Assembly (NCBI RefSeq): GCF_007679035.1
Contig: NZ_VEFR01000005.1
Span: 179,610 to 243,609, forward strand
Length of the DNA: 64,000 nucleotides
Direction: 5' to 3'
Source: Agrococcus jejuensis
Lineage (GTDB): Bacteria > Actinomycetota > Actinomycetes > Actinomycetales > Microbacteriaceae
This document shows positions 54,577-62,403 of this stretch, one piece after another. Numbering within the stretch: the first letter of the stretch is position 1; every line of letters starts with the position of its first letter. The notes under the pieces were generated by a model. That model worked only from the letters and a program-made list of their open reading frames with translations. It was not told where the DNA came from and did not search any database. A program made the translations under genes and the position numbers.

Positions 54577-54595
54577 GCACCGCGCCCTGCGGTGC
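54577..54595 (+). terminator. Small hairpin after binding-protein gene
   Basis: GCACCGC (54577-54583) and GCGGTGC (54589-54595) flank a 5-nt loop 14 nt after the stop codon. It may partly terminate transcription before the aminotransferase. Confidence 0.4.
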
Positions 54596-54604
54596 CCTAG
54601 CGTG

Positions 54605-54634
54605 GGAGAGGCGGAGCAGATGCTCCGCCTCTCC
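54605..54634. promoter_or_regulatory. 14-bp palindrome/hairpin before aminotransferase gene
   Basis: GGAGAGGCGGAGCA (54605-54618) and TGCTCCGCCTCTCC (54621-54634) are perfectly complementary with a 2-nt spacer, 22 nt before the ATG at 54657. It can be read as a terminator of the ABC operon or, given its position right before a ribosome binding site, as an operator or leader hairpin. Confidence 0.5.
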
Positions 54635-54656
54635 TGCACTGCCGAAGGAGCCTCCC

Positions 54657-56003
54657 ATGAGCGAGACCGTGCTGAACGACCACCTCGAGCACGCATCCGA
54701 CCCCGCCGCGGGCGACCGCGCCCGCGCGCTCGACGCGCACGTCTTCCACTCGTGGTCGGTGCAGGGGCAGACGAATCCCTTCGCGATCGCCGGCGGCCTC
54801 GGCACGACGGTGTGGGACCACGAGGGGCGCGAGTACCTGGACTTCTCGAGCCAGCTCGTGAACACGAACATCGGGCACCAGCACCCGAAGGTCGTCGCCG
54901 CCATCAAGGCACAGGCCGACGTGCTCACGACCGTCGCGCCGGCGACGACGAACCTCGTGCGCGGCGAGGCGGCCGACGCGATCCTCGCGCACGCGCCCGG
55001 CTTCCAGAGCGTCTTCTTCACGAACGGCGGCGCCGACGCCATCGAGAACGCCATCCGCATGGCCCGCCTGCACACGGGCCGCGACAAGGTCGTCTCGCTC
55101 TACCGCTCGTACCACGGCAACACGGGAGCCGCCGTCGTCGCGACCGGCGACTGGCGTCGCGTGCCCAACGAGTACGCGCGCGGCCACGTGCACGCGTTCG
55201 GACCGTTCCTGTACCGCAGCGAGTTCTGGTCGGAGACGCTCGAGCAGGAGTGCGAGCGCGCCCTGCACCACATGCGCCGCGTCATCGAGGCCGAGGGGCC
55301 GGAGTCGGTCGCCGCGATCCTCGTCGAGGCCATCCCGGGCACGGCCGGCGTCATCATGCCGCCGCCCGGCTACCTCGCGGGGCTGCGTGCGCTCGCCGAC
55401 CGCTTCGGCGCCATGCTGATCATGGACGAGGTCATGGCGGGGTTCGGCCGCACGGGGGAGTGGTTCGCGCACGACGCCCACGACGTGCGCCCCGACCTCA
55501 TCGCCTTCGCGAAGGGCGTCAACTCGGGCTACGTGCCCGTCGGCGGCGTCATCGTGAGCCCCGAGATCCACGAGACCTTCACGAAGCGCGTCTTCCCGGG
55601 CGGCCTGACGTACTCGGGCCACCCGCTCGCGGCCGCATCGATCGTCGCGACCCTCGGCGCCATGGCATCGGAGGGCATCGTCGACAACGCCCGCCGCATC
55701 GGCACCGACGTGCTCGGACCCGGCCTCGCCGAGCTCGCCGAGCGCCACGCCCTCATCGGCGAGGCACGCGGCGTCGGCGTCTTCTGGGCGCTCGACCTCG
55801 TCGCCGACCCCGCGACGCGCGAGCCGGTCGGCGCGCCCGTCATCGGCGCGCTCAAGTCAGCCCTCATGCAGCGCGGCCTGCTGCCGTTCGCCGCCGACAA
55901 CCGCATCCACGTCGTGCCCCCGTGCGTCGTGACCGACGACGAGGCGCAGGCGGCGCTCGCGATCTACGACGAGGCGTTCGCCGAGGTCGGGGCGAGCCTG
56001 TGA
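54657..56003 (+). CDS. Class III PLP aminotransferase, predicted beta-alanine/beta-aminoisobutyrate aminotransferase
   Basis: The 448-residue omega-aminotransferase has [40 protein letters not shown], the cofactor motif [12 protein letters not shown] (Asp257) and the PLP lysine Lys286 ([11 protein letters not shown]). Class III enzymes accept omega-amino acids, so beta-alanine from the upstream operon is the natural substrate, giving malonate semialdehyde. GAAGGAGCCTCCC precedes the ATG at 54657. The next gene overlaps by 4 nt. Confidence 0.87.
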   Translation: MSETVLNDHLEHASDPAAGDRARALDAHVFHSWSVQGQTNPFAIAGGLGTTVWDHEGREYLDFSSQLVNTNIGHQHPKVVAAIKAQADVLTTVAPATTNLVRGEAADAILAHAPGFQSVFFTNGGADAIENAIRMARLHTGRDKVVSLYRSYHGNTGAAVVATGDWRRVPNEYARGHVHAFGPFLYRSEFWSETLEQECERALHHMRRVIEAEGPESVAAILVEAIPGTAGVIMPPPGYLAGLRALADRFGAMLIMDEVMAGFGRTGEWFAHDAHDVRPDLIAFAKGVNSGYVPVGGVIVSPEIHETFTKRVFPGGLTYSGHPLAAASIVATLGAMASEGIVDNARRIGTDVLGPGLAELAERHALIGEARGVGVFWALDLVADPATREPVGAPVIGALKSALMQRGLLPFAADNRIHVVPPCVVTDDEAQAALAIYDEAFAEVGASL

Positions 56004-56707
56004 GCGTGCACCTCATCGGTGGCGGATGGGCCGACGAGTCGGCCTGGACGGGACGCTTCGTCGACGAGGCGCGCGCCCGCGCCGGCGGCCGCCCCACGAT
56101 CGCCGTCGTGCTGTGGGCGCCGACGCTCGCCGAGGGCGAGGCGTGGCACGCCGACTACCGCGACGACCTGGCGAAGCACGACTGCGAGGTGCGGTTCGTG
56201 CAGCTCGCCGCCGACCGGCGGCTCGACGCATCCGACCTCGTCGGCGCCGACGGCGTGTTCGTGGGCGGCGGGCTCACGCCCGGCTACCACGAGGCCGTGA
56301 TGCCCGCGGCGCAGGCCATCCGCGAGCTCGTCGCCGACGGCACGCCCTACGCCGGCTTCTCGGCGGGCGCCATGATCGCCGGCGACGTCGCCCTGCTGGG
56401 CGGCTGGCGCATCGGCGGCGTCGAGGTGACGCAGGAGCGCTCGAACGAGGGCCTCGACGACGTGACGCTCGCCGAGGGCATCGGCCTCGTCGACGTCGTC
56501 GTCGACGTGCACGCCGCGCAGTACGGCAACCTCGGCCGCGCCGTCGCGATCGTCGACGCCGAGCTCGTCGAGCGCACCGTCGCGATCGACGAGCGCACGT
56601 CGCTCGTCGTGGGCGAGCAGGGTCTCGTCGCCGCCGGCGAGGGCAACGTCTACGTGTGCACGAAGGACGGCCCGCACGTGCAGGTCGCGGTGCTGGGCGG
56701 CCGATGA
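56000..56707 (+). CDS. Peptidase S51 / dipeptidase E-like protein
   Basis: The 235-residue protein has a class I glutamine-amidotransferase-like fold with the S51 nucleophile elbow [12 protein letters not shown] (Ser121), [19 protein letters not shown], and a late [14 protein letters not shown] segment that may supply the His. S51 enzymes (PepE, cyanophycinase) cut aspartyl or similar amide bonds. The GTG start overlaps the aminotransferase stop and its TGA overlaps ung, so it may hydrolyse an acylated omega-amino acid for the pathway. That link is inference. Confidence 0.78.
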   Translation: MSVHLIGGGWADESAWTGRFVDEARARAGGRPTIAVVLWAPTLAEGEAWHADYRDDLAKHDCEVRFVQLAADRRLDASDLVGADGVFVGGGLTPGYHEAVMPAAQAIRELVADGTPYAGFSAGAMIAGDVALLGGWRIGGVEVTQERSNEGLDDVTLAEGIGLVDVVVDVHAAQYGNLGRAVAIVDAELVERTVAIDERTSLVVGEQGLVAAGEGNVYVCTKDGPHVQVAVLGGR

Positions 56708-57378
56708 CCGCGGCGCTGTCGGCGCTCGTCGACCCGGGCTGGGCGGAGGCGCTCGCACCGGTCGAGCCGACGATCCGACAGCTCGGCGATCGGCTGCGCG
56801 GCGAGGTCGCCGAAGGGCGTCCGTACGTGCCAGAGGGCGCGCGCGTCCTGCGTGCCTTCGAGCGCCCGATCGCCGACGTGCGCGTGCTCATCGTCGGCCA
56901 GGACCCCTACCCGACGCCCGGCCACGCCGTCGGCCTGTCGTTCTCGGTCGACCGGGCCGTGCACCCGGTGCCGCGATCGCTGCAGAACATGTACAAGGAG
57001 CTCGAGGCCGACCTCGGCATCCCGCCCGCATCCCACGGCGACCTCAGCCGATGGGCCGATCAAGGCGTGCTGCTGCTCAACCGCGTGCTCACGACCGCGG
57101 CAGGCACGAGCGACGCGCACAAGGGCTGGGGCTGGGAGACCGTGACCGAGGCCGCGATCGGCGCGCTCGCGCGGCGGCCCGAGCCGCTCGTGACCGTGCT
57201 GTGGGGTGCGAAGGCGCAGCAGCTGACGCCGCTGCTGGCCGGCACGCCCATCGTCGCCAGCCCGCATCCGTCGCCGCTGTCGGCATCGCGCGGCTTCTTC
57301 GGCTCGCGCCCCTTCTCGCGTGTGAACGAGCTCCTGCAGCAGCAGGGTGCGCCACCGATCGACTGGCGACTGGAGTAG
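56704..57378 (+). CDS. ung: Uracil-DNA glycosylase
   Basis: The 224-residue family 1 glycosylase removes uracil from DNA. Motifs: catalytic water-activating Asp67 in [29 protein letters not shown], and the DNA-intercalation loop [18 protein letters not shown]. The ATG at 56704 overlaps the S51 peptidase stop (ATGA), an unusual coupling of a repair gene to a catabolic operon. A GNAT gene follows after 2 nt. Confidence 0.96.
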   Translation: MTAALSALVDPGWAEALAPVEPTIRQLGDRLRGEVAEGRPYVPEGARVLRAFERPIADVRVLIVGQDPYPTPGHAVGLSFSVDRAVHPVPRSLQNMYKELEADLGIPPASHGDLSRWADQGVLLLNRVLTTAAGTSDAHKGWGWETVTEAAIGALARRPEPLVTVLWGAKAQQLTPLLAGTPIVASPHPSPLSASRGFFGSRPFSRVNELLQQQGAPPIDWRLE

Positions 57379-57380
57379 GC

Positions 57381-57968
57381 ATGCTGCCCGAGGAGTACGA
57401 CAAGCGCCGCACGCTGCCGCGCCATCTGCGCGCCGTGCGATCCGAGCCGGAGTTCTCCTTCGTCATCCGTCCCGCGACCGTGCGCGACATCGCGGTGATC
57501 CGCTCGATCCATGCGCACTACGTGCTGAACTCGTCGGTCACGCTCGAGGATCGGCCGAAGACGCTGCTCGAGTGGCGGCGCACCTTCGACTGGCTCGAGC
57601 GCCTGCGCCTGCCCTTCCTCGTCGCCGAGTCGGGCACGAAGACCGTGCTCGGCTACGCGCTCGCCGAGCCCTGGAAGCCGCGCAGCGCCTACCGCACGAT
57701 CGTGGAGCACTCGATCTTCCTCGCGCCCGCATCCACGGGGCGCGGCCTCGGCAGGGCGCTGCTCGTCGCGCTCGTCGACGCCGCGACCGACGCCGGCTGC
57801 AAGGAGATGATCGCCGTCATCGCCGACGAGAAGGCGGAGGCGTCGGTGGCGTTGCACGAGCGGCTCGGCTTCCGCGAGACGGGCCGCATGGGCAAGGTCG
57901 GCTTCAAGTTCGACCGCTGGCTCGGCACGATCACGATGACGAAGCGCCTGAAGAAGCGCCGCCGCTGA
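57381..57968 (+). CDS. GNAT-family N-acetyltransferase
   Basis: The 195-residue acetyltransferase starts with a basic stretch of about 27 residues, then the phosphinothricin-acetyltransferase-like core FVIRPATVRDIAVIRSIHAHYV, EHSIFLAPASTGRGLGRALLVALVDAA (acetyl-CoA pyrophosphate loop RGLGRA) and ALHERLGFRETGRMGKVGFKF. The basic C-terminus is KRLKKRRR. The acceptor is unknown. It lies 2 nt after ung and is followed by a composite palindromic repeat. Confidence 0.87.
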   Translation: MLPEEYDKRRTLPRHLRAVRSEPEFSFVIRPATVRDIAVIRSIHAHYVLNSSVTLEDRPKTLLEWRRTFDWLERLRLPFLVAESGTKTVLGYALAEPWKPRSAYRTIVEHSIFLAPASTGRGLGRALLVALVDAATDAGCKEMIAVIADEKAEASVALHERLGFRETGRMGKVGFKFDRWLGTITMTKRLKKRRR

Positions 57969-57972
57969 CCTC

Positions 57973-58150
57973 GGTCGGTTGCGTCTCGCAGGCGATCAGG
58001 GGTTGCAGAGGGGCATCTTCCCTCTGCCCACCCGGATTGCCTGCGAAACGCCCCGGGGGCGGTTGCTGATGGTGCGTTTCGCAGGCGATTCGCCGAGCCG
58101 AGGGGAATGCTCCCTTGGCTCGCGGAATCGCCTGCGAAACGCAACCGACC
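57973..58150. repeat. Composite palindromic repeat (two units, REP-like)
   Basis: The outer arms GGTCGGTTGCGT (57973-57984) and ACGCAACCGACC (58139-58150) enclose two internal palindromic units: 57981-58051 (diverged) and 58074-58142 (69 bp). Each unit begins GCGTTTCGCAGGCGAT or a variant and ends with its complement. The second unit recurs at 59547-59615. It lies between GNAT and the YtrA-type operon and may terminate the former. No coding frame is supported. Confidence 0.85.
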
Positions 58151-58179
58151 TGGGGGCGAGGGTGGCGGATACGCTGCAG

Positions 58180-58203
58180 TTGTTCTAGCGTCGACTAGAA
58201 CAA
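58180..58203. promoter_or_regulatory. YtrA-type GntR operator
   Basis: TTGTTCTAG (58180-58188), 6 nt and CTAGAACAA (58195-58203) form perfect 9-bp half-sites, 16 nt before the first gene start. The layout is like known YtrA-family operators, and a YtrA-type regulator is encoded in the operon. Confidence 0.7.
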
Positions 58204-58219
58204 GTGCAGGAGGTGCGCC

Positions 58220-59122
58220 GTGTCCCGCCCGGAGTCCGCCGAGGACGACCGATCCCTCGAGCTCGTGCCGTCGGCACGTGCGCCGTGGTGGCGACGCATG
58301 CTCGTCGCCCTCCTCGTCGGAGCGCCCGCGCTCGTGCTGCTCGTCGCCGACTTCGCAGGCGTCGTCGACCCCGACGGGCAGCCCGGGGCGCTCCCGGGGT
58401 GGACGGGCGCCGCGATGTGCGCGATCTGGATCACGCTGCTCGCTCGCGCCATCCTGCCGCTCGCGCGCATCGCCGCACGCCTCGAGGCGTTCGCCGCGAC
58501 GCTCGCGTGGACGATGCTCGTGCTGGGACTCCACCTGCCGCTGCCGTGGCTCGTCGTCGCGCCGCTCGCCGGTGCCGTCGTCATGGTGCTGCGCCGGCCG
58601 GTGCGGCGCACGGTCGCGCCGCGCGACCGCGTCGAGCGCGACCTCGACGTCGCCGGTGCCGTCGCGTTCTCGGAGACGTCGGCCGATCCGACCCGGGCCG
58701 TGCTCATCGCCTTGGGCTGCGTGGGCTTCGCGGCCATCGGCGTCGTCACGGCCGTGACGAGCGGACCGATGGGCTGGTGGTACCTGCTCGCCGCCGCCGT
58801 GTGGTTCACGGGTGCCGTGCCGTGGATGCTGCGCGTCACCCTCGACCGCGCGGGGCTCGCGGTGCGCACGCTGCTGCTGCCCGGCGCGCTCGTGCGCGTG
58901 CCGCTCGCCGACATCGACGACGTCGAGGCCGGCACCGTGCGTCCGCGCCGGTGGGGCGGCACGGGATGCGTCGTCGACGGCGGCGTCACGTCGGTGCTGC
59001 GCGCCGAGGGCGGCGCGGTGCTCGTGACCCGACGCGACGGCTCGCAGGTCGTCGTCAACGTCGACCGTCCCGACGAGGCCGTCGCGACCTTCGCGGCGCC
59101 GCGTGCGAGCGGGGGCGCGTGA
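58220..59122 (+). CDS. Membrane protein of YtrA-type operon, unknown function
   Basis: The 300-residue protein has about six hydrophobic segments in two groups (about residues 25-115 and 155-205), separated by a charged loop, and a C-terminal soluble domain of about 90 residues (VTLDRAGLAVRTLLLPGALVRVPLADIDDVEAG) resembling a small PH-like or SdpI-associated fold. The GTG at 58220 follows a strong CAGGAGGTGCGCC site. It is controlled by the TTGTTCTAG dyad together with the downstream regulator. I do not recognise a characterised family. Confidence 0.72.
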   Translation: MSRPESAEDDRSLELVPSARAPWWRRMLVALLVGAPALVLLVADFAGVVDPDGQPGALPGWTGAAMCAIWITLLARAILPLARIAARLEAFAATLAWTMLVLGLHLPLPWLVVAPLAGAVVMVLRRPVRRTVAPRDRVERDLDVAGAVAFSETSADPTRAVLIALGCVGFAAIGVVTAVTSGPMGWWYLLAAAVWFTGAVPWMLRVTLDRAGLAVRTLLLPGALVRVPLADIDDVEAGTVRPRRWGGTGCVVDGGVTSVLRAEGGAVLVTRRDGSQVVVNVDRPDEAVATFAAPRASGGA

Positions 59123-59171
59123 TGACCGTGCTCCGACTCCCGTCGCGCGGTCCGCAGCACGCGCACGGCTG

Positions 59172-59534
59172 ATGCGCTTCGTCGTCGATCCCGCGCTCTC
59201 GGAGCCGCTGCACGAGCAGATCGCGCGGCAGGTGCGGGATGCGTTCGAGACGGGCGAGCTGCGACAGGGGGAGCGGCTGCCGCCCGCGCGCGAGCTCGCC
59301 GACGCGCTCGACGTCAACATGCACACGGTACTGCGCGGCTACCAGTCGCTGCGCGACCTCGGCCTCGTCGAGCTGCGACGCGGCGCCGGCGCGCGCATCC
59401 GCACCGATGCGCGTCCCGTCGGCGCCCGCCTGCACGAGCTCGTCGCCGAGCTGCGCGTCGAGGCTGCGCGCCTCGGCATCCCGCCGGCCGACCTCGCACG
59501 CATGGTCGCCAGCACCGACCCGCCCCGCTCCTGA
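59172..59534 (+). CDS. GntR-family regulator, YtrA subfamily
   Basis: The 120-residue protein is a short GntR winged-helix regulator: PLHEQIARQVRDAFETGELRQGERLPPARELADALDVNMHTVLRGYQSLRDLGLVELRRG (quoted as NMHTVLRGYQSLRDLGLV), with only a 40-residue helical tail, as in YtrA proteins. The ATG at 59172 is chosen because the conserved part starts at once; an in-frame GTG at 59103 would add 23 residues overlapping the upstream gene. It probably represses its own operon through the palindrome at 58180 in response to envelope stress. Confidence 0.85.
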   Translation: MRFVVDPALSEPLHEQIARQVRDAFETGELRQGERLPPARELADALDVNMHTVLRGYQSLRDLGLVELRRGAGARIRTDARPVGARLHELVAELRVEAARLGIPPADLARMVASTDPPRS

Positions 59535-59546
59535 ACCGATCCGGTC

Positions 59547-59615
59547 GCGTTTCGCAGGCGATTCGCCGAGCCGAGGGGAATGCTCCCTTGGCTCGCGGAA
59601 TCGCCTGCAAAACGC
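59547..59615. repeat. 69-bp palindromic repeat, second copy
   Basis: It matches 58074-58142 at 68 of 69 positions (GCAAAACGC for GCGAAACGC near its end). Its own arms are complementary at about 28 of 32 positions. It sits between the convergent YtrA-type gene and the response regulator gene and can act as a bidirectional terminator. Confidence 0.85.
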
Positions 59616-59629
59616 AGTCCGCCAGGGCG

Positions 59630-60280
59630 TCAGCGGCCGACGAGGCCCAGGTCGTAGGCGAGGATGACGAGCTGCACGCGGTCGCGCGCGTCGAGCTTGC
59701 GCAGCAGCCGGCCCACGTGGGTCTTGACCGTCGACTCCGACAGCACGAAGCGGCGCGCGAGCTCGTCGTTCGTGAGGCCCTCGGCGATCGCCACGAGGAA
59801 CTCGCGCTCGCGCGGCGTGAGCACCTCGAGGGCGGATGCGTCGGTCTCGACGGGCGCGGACGTCGCGAAGTGCTCGAGCATGCGCCGCGTGACCGTGGGC
59901 GCGAGCGCCGCGTCGCCCGCGTGCACGGCGCGGATCGCGGCGACGAGCTCGGCGGGGCGCGCATCCTTCAGCAGGAAGCCGCTCGCGCCGGCGCGCAACG
60001 CGGCGTAGGCGTACTCGTCGAGGTCGAACGTCGTGAGCACGAGCACCTTGGGATGCGTCGGCGCGGCCGTGATGCGCTCGGTCGCGGCGATGCCGTCGAC
60101 GCCGGGCATGCGCACGTCCATGAGCACGACGTCGACGTCGCCGCGTGCGGCGAGCGCCGCACCCGCGGCGCCGTCGCCGGCCTCGCCGACGACCTCGACG
60201 TCGGGCTCGGCCTCGAGCACCATGCGGAAGCCGAGGCGCACGAGCTCCTGGTCGTCGACGAGGGCGATGCGGATGGTCAT
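59630..60280 (-). CDS. NarL/FixJ-family response regulator
   Basis: The 216-residue regulator has a receiver domain with Asp9/Asp10, phospho-acceptor Asp55 (VVLMDVRMPG), Thr (LVLTTFD) and Lys (FLLKDARP), and a LuxR-type helix-turn-helix (about residues 150-210; LTPREREFLVAIAEGLTNDELA, then VSEST-like LSESTVKTHVGRLLRKL). The upstream overlapping kinase gene is its cognate sensor. It probably controls the ABC exporter operon in which it lies. Confidence 0.94.
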   Translation of the reverse strand: MTIRIALVDDQELVRLGFRMVLEAEPDVEVVGEAGDGAAGAALAARGDVDVVLMDVRMPGVDGIAATERITAAPTHPKVLVLTTFDLDEYAYAALRAGASGFLLKDARPAELVAAIRAVHAGDAALAPTVTRRMLEHFATSAPVETDASALEVLTPREREFLVAIAEGLTNDELARRFVLSESTVKTHVGRLLRKLDARDRVQLVILAYDLGLVGR

Positions 60281-61530
60281 GCGGGCTCCTGCTCGGCGGT
60301 GGGGGACTCGTGGAGGGTGGCGACGACGCGCCAGCCCGACGGCTCGCGGGGGCCGGCGACGACGTCGCCGGCGAACAGGGCGACGCGCTCGCGCATGCCG
60401 ACGAGGCCGCGGCCCGCACCCGTGGTCGCGGCGGGCGCGCCCGACCCGTCGTCGACGATCTCGACGCGCACGACGCCCGAGCCGTGCCGCACGTCGACCT
60501 CGACGCGCGCCGCATCCGACGCGTGCCGCATGGCGTTCGTCAGCGCCTCCTGCACGATGCGGTGCACCGTGAGCGCGAGGGTCTGGTCGGCGATCGCCGA
60601 GCCCGACGTCGTGAGCCGCACGGGCATCCCCACGTCGCGGAACGACGCGACGAGCGCGTGCAGGTCGCCCGCGGCCGGCTGCGGCGCGCGGTCGGCGGCG
60701 TCGCCGGGCTCGCGCAGCACGCCGAGCAGCCTGCGCATCTCGGCGAGCGAGTCGCGGCCGGCGTCGGCGACGCGGCGCATGGTGTCGGCGGCTCGCTCGG
60801 GATCGCGCGCGGCCTGCGCCGCGGATCCCTCGGCGAGCGTGACCATGACCGTGAGGCCGTGGCTCACGACGTCGTGCATCTCGCGCGCGATCCGCGCGCG
60901 CTCGGCGGCGACGGCCAGCTGGGCCTCCTTGTCGCGCTCGCGGGCCATGTCGTCGGCGCGGGCGATGAGCGCCGCGACGTACGCGCGGCGACCGCGCACC
61001 GAGGTGCCGAGCAGCACGGCGACGACGTAGGAGGCGATGCCGACGAGGTTCACCGAGACGACGGGGCCGACCGACATGGGCTCGATCGAGGGGAGGATGA
61101 GGGTCGCGATGAGCGAGCCGATGCTCGCGGCGGCGACGCCGATCCACACGTGCAGGGGCTTGCCGTACGCGCCGATGGAGTACAGGGCGACGTAGATCGC
61201 GAGGAAGCCGCCCGCCGAGGCCTCCGACGGGATCGCGAGCAGCGCCGCGATGACGAGCACGACGGGCAGCGGCCAGCGGCGGCGCTGCAGCAGCGCGGCG
61301 CCGGCGACGAGCGACACCGCGATCATCAGCAGCCCCGAGAGCCGCTGCGTCGGGTCGATGGCCGCGAGCACCGTGCCGATGACGAGCACCGGCAGCTGCG
61401 AGCCGACCGCGAGGGTCCAGTCGACGAGCCGCGGATGGCGGGCCGTGAACCGACGCAGCACCCCCGGCGGCCGGGGGAGCGCCACGGCACCCCCGACGCG
61501 GACGTCGGGGGTGCCGGGCGCGGTCGTCAT
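60277..61530 (-). CDS. Sensor histidine kinase (HisKA_3 type)
   Basis: The 417-residue kinase has an N-terminal membrane domain with about six helices (residues 38-180), a DHp region with ERARIAREMHDVVSHGLTVMV and phospho-acceptor His219, and a C-terminal ATPase domain (VHRIVQEALTNAMRHA, VEIVDDGSGAP, GRGLVGMRERVALF). No extracellular sensor domain is present; the signal is likely intramembrane. Its stop overlaps the response regulator start by 4 nt. Confidence 0.93.
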   Translation of the reverse strand: MTTAPGTPDVRVGGAVALPRPPGVLRRFTARHPRLVDWTLAVGSQLPVLVIGTVLAAIDPTQRLSGLLMIAVSLVAGAALLQRRRWPLPVVLVIAALLAIPSEASAGGFLAIYVALYSIGAYGKPLHVWIGVAAASIGSLIATLILPSIEPMSVGPVVSVNLVGIASYVVAVLLGTSVRGRRAYVAALIARADDMARERDKEAQLAVAAERARIAREMHDVVSHGLTVMVTLAEGSAAQAARDPERAADTMRRVADAGRDSLAEMRRLLGVLREPGDAADRAPQPAAGDLHALVASFRDVGMPVRLTTSGSAIADQTLALTVHRIVQEALTNAMRHASDAARVEVDVRHGSGVVRVEIVDDGSGAPAATTGAGRGLVGMRERVALFAGDVVAGPREPSGWRVVATLHESPTAEQEPA

Positions 61531-61542
61531 GGGATTCCGACC

Positions 61543-62403
61543 CTACGCGTCGCGCTTCGTCAGCGCGGCCGCTGCGCCGAGCAGCGCGGCCGTCGGCCAC
61601 GCGGCCGTCACGGCGAGCGCCCGCCAGAAGTCGCCACCGACCTCGGCGCCGGGCATCGAGATCGTCATGCCCGAGTTCGGCAGCAGGTAGGGCGAGGCCT
61701 CCTGCACCCACTCGAACGGCACGAGGCCGACGACGACGGGCAGCACGAGCAGCACCCCGAGCGCGATCGCGATGCCGCCGGCACCGGAGCGCACGAGGGC
61801 GCCGACGCCGAGCGCGAAGACCGTGAGCAGCGCGAGGTACACCGCGCCGCCGAGCACCGTGAACGCGACGGATGCGTCGAGGCCCATGTCGTCGATCGGG
61901 ATGCCGTAGCCGACGGCGATGCCGATGGTGGCGGCGATGCCGATCGCGAGCGAGACGGCGCTCGCCACGAAGGTCGCGACGCCGACGACGAGCGCCTTCG
62001 CGCCCAGCACCGGCAGCCGACGCGGCACGGCCGTGAGGCTCGAGCGGATCTGCCCGGAGCCGTACTCGCCGGTGATGACGATGACGCCGAGGATCGCGAA
62101 GACGAGCTGCGACACGAGCATGCCCGACGTGCCGAGGGCGGCGACGGGGATGTCCGACAGGAGACCCTGCTCGATGGCACCCTCGGGCGCGGTCGCCAGC
62201 GTCGCGAACGCCGCGAGGGCGCCGAAGCCGGCGGTGATGACGACGGCGATCGCGATCGCCCATCCGATGGAGCGGACGCTCGTCAGCTTGATCCACTCGG
62301 CGCGCACGACGCCGCCGAAGGTGACGCGGTGCGGCGACTCGTCGCGGAAGGTCGCGCGGCGCGCCTGGGGCGCGTCGGCGGTGGTGGGGGTCGTGGTGGT
62401 CAT
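61543..62403 (-). CDS. ABC-2-type transporter permease
   Basis: The 286-residue protein has an N-terminal cytoplasmic stretch and about six membrane helices. VVRAEWIKLTSVRSIGWAIAI and ITGEYGSGQIRSSLTAVPRR are typical of ABC-2 export permeases (NatB/BcrB-like) in actinobacteria. With the ATPase it forms a two-gene exporter. The ATG at 62403 overlaps the ATPase stop. The histidine kinase gene follows after 12 nt on the same strand. Confidence 0.88.
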   Translation of the reverse strand: MTTTTPTTADAPQARRATFRDESPHRVTFGGVVRAEWIKLTSVRSIGWAIAIAVVITAGFGALAAFATLATAPEGAIEQGLLSDIPVAALGTSGMLVSQLVFAILGVIVITGEYGSGQIRSSLTAVPRRLPVLGAKALVVGVATFVASAVSLAIGIAATIGIAVGYGIPIDDMGLDASVAFTVLGGAVYLALLTVFALGVGALVRSGAGGIAIALGVLLVLPVVVGLVPFEWVQEASPYLLPNSGMTISMPGAEVGGDFWRALAVTAAWPTAALLGAAAALTKRDA

